DNA from: an uncultured Flavobacteriales bacterium
GTDB lineage: Bacteria; Bacteroidota; Bacteroidia; Palsa-965
Assembly: GCA_946478675.1 (NCBI GenBank)
Contig: CAMLEF010000231.1
Coordinates: forward strand, 1-7,537
DNA length: 7,537 nucleotides
Reading direction: 5' to 3'
Made by a program: the position numbers and the translations under genes
Notes under the pieces: generated by a model
What the model saw: only the letters and a program-made list of their open reading frames with translations
Databases searched by the model: none
Told to the model about the DNA's origin: nothing
Shown: piece after piece, positions 1-5,723 of the stretch
Layout of the letters: the number at the start of each line of letters is the position of its first letter
How positions within the stretch are numbered: position 1 is the stretch's first letter

Positions 1-351
1 TTCGACACGCTCGTCGGTGAACGCGGCGTCACGCTTTCCGGCGGACAGCAGCAGCGTATTTCCATTGCGCGCGCCATTCTCAAGCAGCCGCAGATCCTCA
101 TCTTCGACGATTGCCTTTCAGCCGTTGATACCGAAACGGAAGATGAAATTCTCGGCAACCTGCGCCGCATCATGCAGGGCAAAACGACGGTCATCATCAG
201 TCACCGCGTTTCTTCCGTGCGCCACGCCGACAAAGTGATCGTACTCGATGACGGCAAGGTGGTGGAAGAAGGAAACCATCTCGCGCTGCTGGAGAAAAAA
301 GGCGTGTACTGGGAGCTTTACAAAAAGCAGATCGAAGATTTACAGAAATAG
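1..351 (+). CDS. ABC exporter ATP-binding domain, C-terminal fragment (5' end off window)
   Basis: The last 116 residues of an ABC transporter nucleotide-binding domain are visible; the gene starts left of the window and ends at a TAG (349-351). Fragment residues 12-16 are the signature motif LSGGQ, followed by QQR. Residues 32-36 (ILIFD) are Walker B, 40-43 (SAVD) the D-loop, and H68 in VIISHR is the switch histidine. The tail, with DGKVVEEGNH and an ending in YKKQ, is typical of ABC exporters whose membrane domain is fused N-terminally (MdlA/MdlB, MsbA-like). The residue after Walker B is Asp (D37), not the catalytic Glu. MdlA, BmrC and TM287 also have Asp there and work as the degenerate half of a heterodimer. 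The family call is firm. The substrate (a drug, lipid or peptide) cannot be told because the membrane domain is missing. Confidence 0.93.
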   Translation, partial: FDTLVGERGVTLSGGQQQRISIARAILKQPQILIFDDCLSAVDTETEDEILGNLRRIMQGKTTVIISHRVSSVRHADKVIVLDDGKVVEEGNHLALLEKKGVYWELYKKQIEDLQK

Positions 352-356
352 AAATG

Positions 357-418
357 AACCACGGAGACACGGAGGCACGGAGAAAATAATAACTCCGTGT
401 CTCCGTGTCTCCGTGGTT
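357..418. repeat. 26-bp-stem palindrome of 8-base units, likely repeat element and bidirectional terminator
   Basis: The left arm (357-382) and right arm (393-418) are complementary over 26 bases with one G.T mismatch (a G.U wobble in RNA). The loop is the A/T-rich 383-392. Each arm is a tandem of near-identical 8-mers (ACGGAGAC, ACGGAGGC, ACGGAG). The element fills the space between two convergent genes, and its right end includes the first two bases of the complementary stop codon at 418-420, so it can terminate transcription from both sides. From memory, CCACGGAGACACGGAG-type palindromes recur in many environmental bacterial genomes and are often mistranslated as short proteins containing HGGTE. 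This copy is probably one of those dispersed repeats rather than an ordinary terminator, but that cannot be shown from one copy. Confidence 0.8.
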
Positions 419-1962
419 TATTCATGCAACAGCATCTTTGTAGCAGAATAATTTTCTCCTGTTACCCGCACGAAGTACAATCCCGCCGGCCAGTTTTCAG
501 ATGAGAATTCCGTTTTCCCGGAAACATTCTCCCGCGTTTCAACGAGATTTCCCATGCTGTCGAAAATGCTGACCGTGCATTGTTTATCGGGTAACGAAAG
601 CGTGAATGCACTTCCGGCCGGGTTGGGATAAACGGCGAAATCAGCAAGCGTCTCCTCCTCTGCTCCCGTCGGGCCCTGGCAGAAAACAACCGGCGTCATC
701 ACGGCGTTCAATTGCGCGGCGGAAGAATTCGCGAAATAAAAAACAGGTGCAGCATTTCCACCGCTCGTTGTCGCGATGACGAGCATCGTTACCGGGATCG
801 TCACGACGGAATCGCGGCAACCGCTGTGACCGGCGGCATCGGTTTTCAGGTACCAACTGCTGCGCGCATTGCCGGTATTGTACGTGCTGCCGGTGATGAA
901 GAATCCCGCGTCGGGCGTTTCTTTTACGCTGTATAATTTATCATCGACGTTCGGTGCGCCGAGCTCCAGGCTCCAGATCACATTGCCCGACGTATCCGCT
1001 TTCAGCAGGTAGCTGTCGTTGTACAGCCCGAGCGCCTGGCTGATGAAATATCCGCCGACTACGAGTTGATGATCCTGCGTGAGCACGATGGAAAGTCCGC
1101 CGTTGTATTCCTGCAGGTTTTTCTGCCAGATGAAATTGCCGGCCGTGTCCAGCTTCCCGATGAAAAGATTGTCGGTAGTAGCGCTGTACAACCCTTGTCC
1201 CGTCACGTAAAAACCAACGCCGGGATCTTCCGTGAAATCGTAAATGCGATCGAAGCGGTTGCTGTGACCGAACACTTTTGCCCAAACGATATTTCCCGCG
1301 CTGTCGAGCTTCACTGCGTAGCTTTCCGTTCCAACCGGCGAACCGTAGCTCCCGGTATAACCGCAGCAGAGATAACCTCCGCCGGAAACGGGTTTCGCCG
1401 CGTAAAATTCTTCGCCGTTGCCGCCGCCGATGTACCGCGACCATTGCAGCACGCCGTTCGAATCCGTCTTGACAACGTACGCGATCGGCCGGAATCCTGC
1501 ACCGTTCACCGTGTCGGCATAACCGGAAAGCAGCAGGCCGCCGTCGGGCGTCACCGCAAGCGATCGCAGCTCATCCGGCTCGGAGGTTTTGCCGTAGGTT
1601 TTCGACCACAGCACATTTCCGTTCGGATCGACTTTTGTGAGATAGAAATTCGTGTTGCTGCTGATCGTATTGACGCCGGCCATGTAAAACGCGCCCCAGC
1701 CGGTTTCCGCTGCCTGCACGATCCTGCTGCCGCCCACGGTTCTCGCCCACTGCACCGTGCCGAGGCTGTTCATCTTCACCGCCAATCCGCCAAACGGTAC
1801 GCCCGTGGAATAACCGGCCGCGAGATAACCTCCGTCGGCTGTCGGGATGCCGCAGAGGAATTCATCGTCCTGGGCCAGGTCGAGTGTTTTCTGAAAAGCC
1901 GTTTGCGCGAAAACGAACGATGTCGTCAGCAGGAAGGATGCGAAGAAAAAAATGCGTTGCAT
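418..1962 (-). CDS. Secreted seven-repeat beta-propeller-like protein with T9SS type A sorting domain
   Basis: A 514-residue secreted protein. Residues 1-20 are a signal peptide (MQRIFFFASFLLTTSFVFAQ, probable cleavage around residues 19-20), which supports the start at 1962. Residues about 40-385 hold seven degenerate units of roughly 45-55 residues. Each has a GG(Y/F)-hydrophobic-(A/S/T)GY-like strand, then (V/L)K-D-GN-(V/I)-W-(A/S)K. The W positions are W72, W119, W174, W227, W279 and W330; the seventh unit (K373-D375) ends without its W. Seven such repeats suggest a seven-bladed propeller. A linker with C382 and C428 follows. Residues 439-514 form the T9SS type A sorting domain (AVYPNPAG, SIFDSMGNLV, PAGLYFVRV). 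By family knowledge the protein crosses the outer membrane through T9SS and is released or anchored at the surface. It has no visible catalytic motif, so binding or adhesion is the best guess. It has its own promoter at 1982-2009. Confidence 0.9.
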   Translation of the reverse strand: MQRIFFFASFLLTTSFVFAQTAFQKTLDLAQDDEFLCGIPTADGGYLAAGYSTGVPFGGLAVKMNSLGTVQWARTVGGSRIVQAAETGWGAFYMAGVNTISSNTNFYLTKVDPNGNVLWSKTYGKTSEPDELRSLAVTPDGGLLLSGYADTVNGAGFRPIAYVVKTDSNGVLQWSRYIGGGNGEEFYAAKPVSGGGYLCCGYTGSYGSPVGTESYAVKLDSAGNIVWAKVFGHSNRFDRIYDFTEDPGVGFYVTGQGLYSATTDNLFIGKLDTAGNFIWQKNLQEYNGGLSIVLTQDHQLVVGGYFISQALGLYNDSYLLKADTSGNVIWSLELGAPNVDDKLYSVKETPDAGFFITGSTYNTGNARSSWYLKTDAAGHSGCRDSVVTIPVTMLVIATTSGGNAAPVFYFANSSAAQLNAVMTPVVFCQGPTGAEEETLADFAVYPNPAGSAFTLSLPDKQCTVSIFDSMGNLVETRENVSGKTEFSSENWPAGLYFVRVTGENYSATKMLLHE

Positions 1963-1981
1963 GCGAAATGATTTGCCGGTG

Positions 1982-2009
1982 CAAAAGTAGAAAATGCAAA
2001 AGCTCCAAA
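1982..2009 (-). promoter_or_regulatory. Bacteroidota-type promoter for the seven-repeat T9SS protein
   Basis: On the complementary strand TACTTTTG (1989 down to 1982) matches the Bacteroidota -7 consensus TAnnTTTG exactly. A TTTG at 2009-2006 lies 16 bases upstream and could serve as the -33 element, though that spacing is a little short. The -7 box ends 19 bases before the ATG at 1962, so the leader would be very short. No Shine-Dalgarno is seen, as is common in this phylum. The -33 candidate falls inside the hairpin that terminates the upstream gene. Confidence 0.6.
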
Positions 2010-2037
2010 CCCTTTTCTCATCGGGGTTTGGAGCTTT
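1999..2037 (-). terminator. Rho-independent-like terminator of the DUF2341 T9SS protein gene
   Basis: There is a perfect 14-bp stem: 1999-2012 pairs with 2024-2037, around an 11-base loop (2013-2023). Read on the complementary strand, it starts 17 bases after the stop codon of the 763-residue protein. The stem ends in TTTT and is followed by a second short T-run (GCATTTTC). The U-tract is interrupted, so termination may be partial and allow some readthrough into the next gene. Confidence 0.75.
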
Positions 2038-2054
2038 CGGAAAAACAGTCCGGC

Positions 2055-4346
2055 TTATTTGCCTTTCACGACGCGGAACGTTTCCGTTCCCTGCGCGCCG
2101 GTGATGCGGATCGAATACGCGCCGTCGGCAAGACCGGAAGTCTCGAGGTCGGTGCGCGTGCCGGTGATGGATTTGCTCAATACGAGTTTGCCCTGTGCGT
2201 CGAACACTTCAACCGTCGCAGCGTCACCGCTCGCGCGTACGATGGTGAGGTCCGTTGTGAACGGGTTCGGGAACAGGTTGGTGTTGCCGGAAGCTTGTTC
2301 GAAGATGCCGGTGCAGGGATCCACAACAATCACGTGCGTAGCGGAAGACCAACAGTTGTTGTTATCCGTGTACACGTAAGTGATCGTTTGCGAACCGTTG
2401 CCGGCTCCCACCGGGCTGAAGGAAGAACCGGTTACGCCGGGACCGCTGTACGTGCCGCCTGCAGGAGCGCCGCCGGTCAGCGTGAATGCCGCATCAGCCG
2501 AGCAAACCGTATCCACCGAAGAAGTGTAGGTCACCGTCGGCAGCGGATTGACCGTCAGCTGTTGTGTCGTCCATGCCGTGCAGCCGTTCGATGCAGTGGC
2601 CGTCACCGTATAAGTCGTCGTTGCCGAAGGAAATGCGTCCACCTGGGAGCCCGTTGCGGAGCTCAGCCCGGTCGTCGGCGTCCAGTCGATCGATGCAATG
2701 TTGCTGCCGGTAGCGGAAAGCAACGTGGAATCACCCGCGCAGATCGCCGGTTGTCCCGTGGTTGCGATCGTCGGCGCCTGGAGCACGTTAATGCAGAAGG
2801 TGTCCGTTGCCATGCAACCGTTCGCATCCTGCACCATTACGATCGAGCACTGGCTGCTGCTCGGACAAACGATGCTGGTCATTGCGGTGGAATTGTCATT
2901 CCATGCGAATGCATACGGCCCCGTTCCGCCGTTGACCGTCGCCATCAGCGTATCGCAAACGTTGCTGCAGATCGTGTCGTGTCCGTTCACGATCGTAGCC
3001 GTCGGCGTCGGGTTCACCGTTACGCTCACCCATGCGGTGTCGGTGCAGCCGTTCGCATCGGTGCCGACTACGGTGTAGGTGGTAGAAACGGAAGGCGCAA
3101 CATCATACTGGAAGGCGTTGACGTTGCCGGGTTGCCAGTTATAAGTGCTGGTGCCGGTGGCAAGCAGCGTGGCGGTGTCGCCGTTGCAGATCGAGGAATT
3201 CGCCGTGGTAGCAGCGACGTTAGCCGCCGGGTACAGCGATACGGTTACCATGCCGGAAGCAGTGCAGCCGTTGACGTCCGTTACCATTACCGTGTAGGTC
3301 GTGCTGCCTGCCGGCGTTGCAACCGGGCTGGCGACGTTCGAAGCGCTCAGCGAACCTGCGGGCGACCAGGAATAGGAATAGCCGCCGGCTCCGCCGGTTG
3401 CCGTTCCGCCAATGGTAGTCGACGTTCCGGGACAGATGGAAACGTTGGTACCTGCATTGGCGACCAGCATGGAACCCGCGGAAATGGTGGGCGCCGGGCT
3501 GACGTTGGTTTTGGTGTAATACCAGAAATCGACGTAACCGTAGAGCATGCCGCCAAGCGAGTTGGTCGGGAACGTGTTTGCCGTACAGCCATTGCAGTAA
3601 CGCATGTCCAGGTATTGGATCTGCTGTCCGACCGTCGGTGACGCGCCGAAATAATAAGAAGAGCTGCTGGAGGGGAAGAAGATCTCGCAGAGGTATTGCG
3701 TGCCCTGCGTGAGCCAAAGCGGGCTGGCAAGCGAGGTGTACGACCATTGTGTAGCAGCGCCGGAGACGGACTGCTGGGCCAGGATCGCCTGTGTGTTGAA
3801 ATCGAAAAGCGTAATGGTATGCGGGTCGGAGCTCGGCTCATTTTTGCCGAAAGCCGTCACGAGAATATCTTCCGTCGGAGAGAAACGGAAACCGCGTTGC
3901 GCATCCGCTGAACCGCTCAGGCTGGTATTGGAAGTGCTGTCGGTTCCGGAGAACGGCCCGGGGAAAATGTTGATGCTCGATGAAGCCGAAGCGCTGTTGT
4001 TGCCGTAATACATGTAGAATGTACGCGTGCTGCTGGCGAAAAGCGTATCGATCTTCACCCAGATCACGGTGCTGGCGGTGTTGATGCCGGATTCGATCCA
4101 GTAGTTGTACAGCACGTTACCGGCGCAGTCTTTACCGAAACGGATATCATCACCGTTCGCATTCATCTGGCCGGCGCCGATCAGGGCCTGCGTGTTGATC
4201 GTGAGCCTGGCCTGGTAATTAACAACCAGGTTGCCGGAGTTCTCCGTGATCTGGTAGGGTTGTGAATAGCTCCAACCCGCGGGCTGGGCAAATGCCTTCG
4301 TCGCGAACAAAAGGCAAAACAGGAAGAGGGTGTAAACGTGTTTCAT
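2055..4346 (-). CDS. Large T9SS-secreted protein: DUF2341, middle beta domain, PKD/Ig-like repeats, type A sorting domain
   Basis: A 763-residue secreted protein. Residues 1-20 are a signal peptide (ends ATKAFA before QPAG), fixing the start at 4346. Residues about 45-125 resemble DUF2341 (DDIRFG, NYWIESGIN, VIWVKID, RTFYMYYGN). Residues about 145-280 are a beta-rich domain that I cannot assign with confidence; GFRFSPTEDILVTAFG and SPLWLTQGTQYLCEIFF recall DUF4082-like domains, and a CNGC pair (C251, C254) follows. Residues about 292-678 hold five PKD/Ig-like repeats of 73-78 residues. Each begins with a (I/V)C motif (C305, C387, C460, C536, C615) and ends near TYTV-TD-NGC (C361, C434, C511, C589, C665), so disulfides within each repeat are plausible. 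Residues about 688-763 are a T9SS type A sorting domain (LFPNPFTTDL, VEVFDAQGKLVLSK, DGAYSIRITG). This is a surface or secreted adhesin-like architecture. No catalytic motif is seen and the ligand is unknown. Confidence 0.9.
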   Translation of the reverse strand: MKHVYTLFLFCLLFATKAFAQPAGWSYSQPYQITENSGNLVVNYQARLTINTQALIGAGQMNANGDDIRFGKDCAGNVLYNYWIESGINTASTVIWVKIDTLFASSTRTFYMYYGNNSASASSSINIFPGPFSGTDSTSNTSLSGSADAQRGFRFSPTEDILVTAFGKNEPSSDPHTITLFDFNTQAILAQQSVSGAATQWSYTSLASPLWLTQGTQYLCEIFFPSSSSSYYFGASPTVGQQIQYLDMRYCNGCTANTFPTNSLGGMLYGYVDFWYYTKTNVSPAPTISAGSMLVANAGTNVSICPGTSTTIGGTATGGAGGYSYSWSPAGSLSASNVASPVATPAGSTTYTVMVTDVNGCTASGMVTVSLYPAANVAATTANSSICNGDTATLLATGTSTYNWQPGNVNAFQYDVAPSVSTTYTVVGTDANGCTDTAWVSVTVNPTPTATIVNGHDTICSNVCDTLMATVNGGTGPYAFAWNDNSTAMTSIVCPSSSQCSIVMVQDANGCMATDTFCINVLQAPTIATTGQPAICAGDSTLLSATGSNIASIDWTPTTGLSSATGSQVDAFPSATTTYTVTATASNGCTAWTTQQLTVNPLPTVTYTSSVDTVCSADAAFTLTGGAPAGGTYSGPGVTGSSFSPVGAGNGSQTITYVYTDNNNCWSSATHVIVVDPCTGIFEQASGNTNLFPNPFTTDLTIVRASGDAATVEVFDAQGKLVLSKSITGTRTDLETSGLADGAYSIRITGAQGTETFRVVKGK

Positions 4347-4365
4347 GTGTATGGATTAGTGCGGC

Positions 4366-4373
4366 CAAATTTA
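4366..4373 (-). promoter_or_regulatory. -7 promoter element for the DUF2341 T9SS protein
   Basis: On the complementary strand TAAATTTG (4373 to 4366) matches TAnnTTTG exactly and ends 19 bases before the ATG at 4346, the same distance as in the downstream T9SS gene. I see no convincing -33 TTG at the usual distance, so the promoter may be weak or depend on an activator. Confidence 0.55.
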
Positions 4374-4417
4374 GTCCTTATTGACAGGGCTTTATGTCGG
4401 TTGTATCGTTTTTTTTA

Positions 4418-4425
4418 TAATTTTG
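4418..4425 (+). promoter_or_regulatory. -7 promoter element for the PUR-alpha family gene
   Basis: TAATTTTG matches TAnnTTTG exactly, 23 bases before the ATG at 4449. It is preceded by a run of eight T (4409-4416). The nearest TTG (4401-4403) is only 14 bases upstream, which is short for a -33 element. The leader AACAACCACCAACCACGAGC is A/C-rich without a Shine-Dalgarno, which fits Bacteroidota translation initiation. Confidence 0.55.
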
Positions 4426-4448
4426 TTTAACAACCACCAACCACGAGC

Positions 4449-4838
4449 ATGAACTACGACGGAAACAATGAGCGGTACAACGACCAGGGTGAGATTTTTT
4501 CGCGCCCGGTAAAAGCGGGTAAGCGTACCTATTTCTTCGATGTAAAAGCGACGAAAGGAAACGATTATTACCTCACGATCACGGAAAGCAAAAAGCGCTT
4601 TGGCGATGACGGACGCTTCCACTACGAGAAGCACAAACTCTTCCTCTACAAAGAAGATTTCGACAAATTCGCTGACGGACTGATGGAAGCCATCAACTTC
4701 ATCCGTTCGAACAATCCCGGCGGCAACCAAAGCTATCACCAGCCGCATGGCAACGGTCAGCCGGAGGCACAGCCGATGGATGATGCACATTCGCATCAGA
4801 CCAACGACGTGAGCTTCGAAGACCTCGGCAATCGCTGA
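4449..4838 (+). CDS. PUR-alpha family (DUF3276) DNA/RNA-binding protein
   Basis: A 129-residue cytoplasmic protein. Residues about 13-87 form a single PUR-type repeat: EIFSRPVKAGKRTYFFDV, then KATKGNDYYLTITESKKR, a loop with F57 and H58, KHKLFLYKEDFDKF and a C-terminal helix ending INFIRS. This matches the DUF3276 proteins conserved in Bacteroidota and the spirochaete Pur-alpha protein, which bind single-stranded nucleic acid as dimers of one-repeat subunits. Residues 88-129 are a low-complexity tail rich in Gln, His, Asn, Pro and Asp, probably disordered and poorly conserved. The start at 4449 puts the ATG 23 bases after a -7 element and leaves a normal family length. The gene stands alone between a divergent promoter region and a strong terminator. 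Its physiological role in Bacteroidota is not established to my knowledge. Confidence 0.9.
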   Translation: MNYDGNNERYNDQGEIFSRPVKAGKRTYFFDVKATKGNDYYLTITESKKRFGDDGRFHYEKHKLFLYKEDFDKFADGLMEAINFIRSNNPGGNQSYHQPHGNGQPEAQPMDDAHSHQTNDVSFEDLGNR

Positions 4839-4855
4839 GCTGAACGCTTAACTAT

Positions 4856-4892
4856 AAAAATCCTCCGGCATCTCCCGGGGGATTTTTCTTTT
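4856..4892. terminator. Bidirectional intrinsic terminator between the PUR-alpha and LytTR genes
   Basis: A 13-bp stem is formed by 4856-4868 and 4875-4887 with one G.T wobble and a 6-base loop (CATCTC). On the + strand it ends in TTTTT, then CTTTTT. On the complementary strand the same stem ends in TTTTT. It lies 17 bases after the PUR-alpha stop and about 40 bases past the stop of the convergent regulator gene, so it serves both. Confidence 0.9.
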
Positions 4893-4929
4893 TATACAAC
4901 TACGTAAGCGAAAAACGCAGCAGCGCCTG

Positions 4930-5676
4930 CTACAATCCCATGCGATCGATCAGCTCCTGCTTTTTGCGGCGCGAAACTTCCACCCTGGAACCGTCGGACA
5001 TCACGAGATGCGCATTGTCGTTGCGAACGAACGCGTGAATGTGATCGGTATTGACGAGATGCGTTTTGTGGACCCGCACGAAATTCGGCATTCCCGAAAG
5101 GAGCTCTTCGTAATCTTTCAGCGTGCGTGAAGAGAGATGCTTCTCCCCTGTTGTCGTGTAGATGTACGTGTAATTGTTGTCGCCTTCCATCCGCACGATA
5201 TCCTGGAAAGCGGCGAAACGGATCTCGCTTACGCCGTGAATGGCCAGTCGCTGCTGCGACGCAGGTTGCGTGAGGTTGTTCTTCAGCGCTTCGTATCGCG
5301 CTTCCAGCCGCTCGGGCGAACGCATCCATGTCGCCAGTCTTGCCACCGCTTTCTGCAGTTCTTCGATCTCTACCGGTTTCAATAAATAATCGATCGCGCT
5401 GTAGCGTAACGCGGGAATGGCATAATGGCCGTAAGACGTCACGAAGATGATCCCGATCGACGGATCGTGCAGCTCATCGAGGAGACGAAAGCCGTTGCCG
5501 CCAGGCATTTCCACGTCGAGAAAAATAACGTCGGGACGCAGGTGCAGCGCGAGCAGCTTCGCTTCTTTCACACCTCCGGCTTCACCGATAACCTGCACAT
5601 GCGGGCAATAGCGCCCGAGCAAAGTGCGGAGGACTTCGCGACTCTTGGGTTCGTCGTCTACAAGGAGGGCTTTCAT
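4930..5676 (-). CDS. LytTR-family response regulator
   Basis: A 248-residue cytoplasmic regulator. Residues 1-115 are a receiver domain with the acidic pocket D7, D8 and E9, the phosphoacceptor D54 (IFLDVEMPGGNG), T80 (FVTSY) and K100-P101 (YLLKPVE): a complete active site. Residues about 142-245 are a LytTR DNA-binding domain (IVRMEGDNNYTYIY, SSRTLKDYEELL, FVRVHKTHLVN, RVEVSRRKKQELI). Length and order are those of the AgrA/LytR group. The upstream neighbour is a LytS-type kinase ending 47 bases before this start, so the two are co-transcribed and form a two-component pair. LytTR proteins usually bind tandem sites upstream of their targets; I do not see a clear pair in this window, so the regulon is unknown. 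The start at 5676 is supported by AGGAG ten bases upstream and by the normal receiver beginning MKALLVDDE. Confidence 0.95.
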   Translation of the reverse strand: MKALLVDDEPKSREVLRTLLGRYCPHVQVIGEAGGVKEAKLLALHLRPDVIFLDVEMPGGNGFRLLDELHDPSIGIIFVTSYGHYAIPALRYSAIDYLLKPVEIEELQKAVARLATWMRSPERLEARYEALKNNLTQPASQQRLAIHGVSEIRFAAFQDIVRMEGDNNYTYIYTTTGEKHLSSRTLKDYEELLSGMPNFVRVHKTHLVNTDHIHAFVRNDNAHLVMSDGSRVEVSRRKKQELIDRMGL

Positions 5677-5686
5677 TGGGGGGGCG

Positions 5687-5691
5687 CTCCT
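5687..5691 (-). promoter_or_regulatory. Shine-Dalgarno of the LytTR regulator, next to a C7 tract
   Basis: On the complementary strand AGGAG (5691 to 5687) precedes the ATG at 5676 by 10 bases, a little long. Most of the spacer is a run of seven C (5684 to 5678). A clear Shine-Dalgarno is unusual in this window, where the other starts lack one. It suggests that translation of the second operon gene is set by its own ribosome site in the 47-base gap. Confidence 0.5.
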
Positions 5692-5723
5692 AAAGTACGA
5701 TTTTGAACTCTTTCTGCCGGGTA

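Noticed and set aside
248..451. A 67-codon + strand frame containing HGGTEK and CLRVSVV
   Set aside because: It is a mistranslation of the end of the ABC gene in another frame plus the palindromic repeat; such peptides are typical false genes from this repeat type.
1066..1971. A 301-codon + strand open frame opposite the seven-repeat protein
   Set aside because: No domain or start signal was seen, and it is fully covered by a convincing gene on the other strand.
1884..3641. A 585-codon open frame on the + strand opposite the T9SS genes
   Set aside because: The opposite strand carries recognisable proteins with signal peptides and sorting domains. The translation here is Arg- and Cys-rich with no motif, spans two genes and an intergenic terminator, and looks like a shadow of GC-rich codon use.
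4381..4386. TTGACA resembling a sigma-70 -35 box
   Set aside because: There is no TATAAT at 16-18 bases, it is too far (31 bases) from the -7 box at 4418, and Bacteroidota use a different promoter consensus.
5677..5723. A separate promoter for the LytTR regulator (TACTTTAG on the complementary strand)
   Set aside because: It differs from TAnnTTTG at a conserved base, and the gap is only 47 bases within an obvious two-gene operon; co-transcription is the simpler reading.
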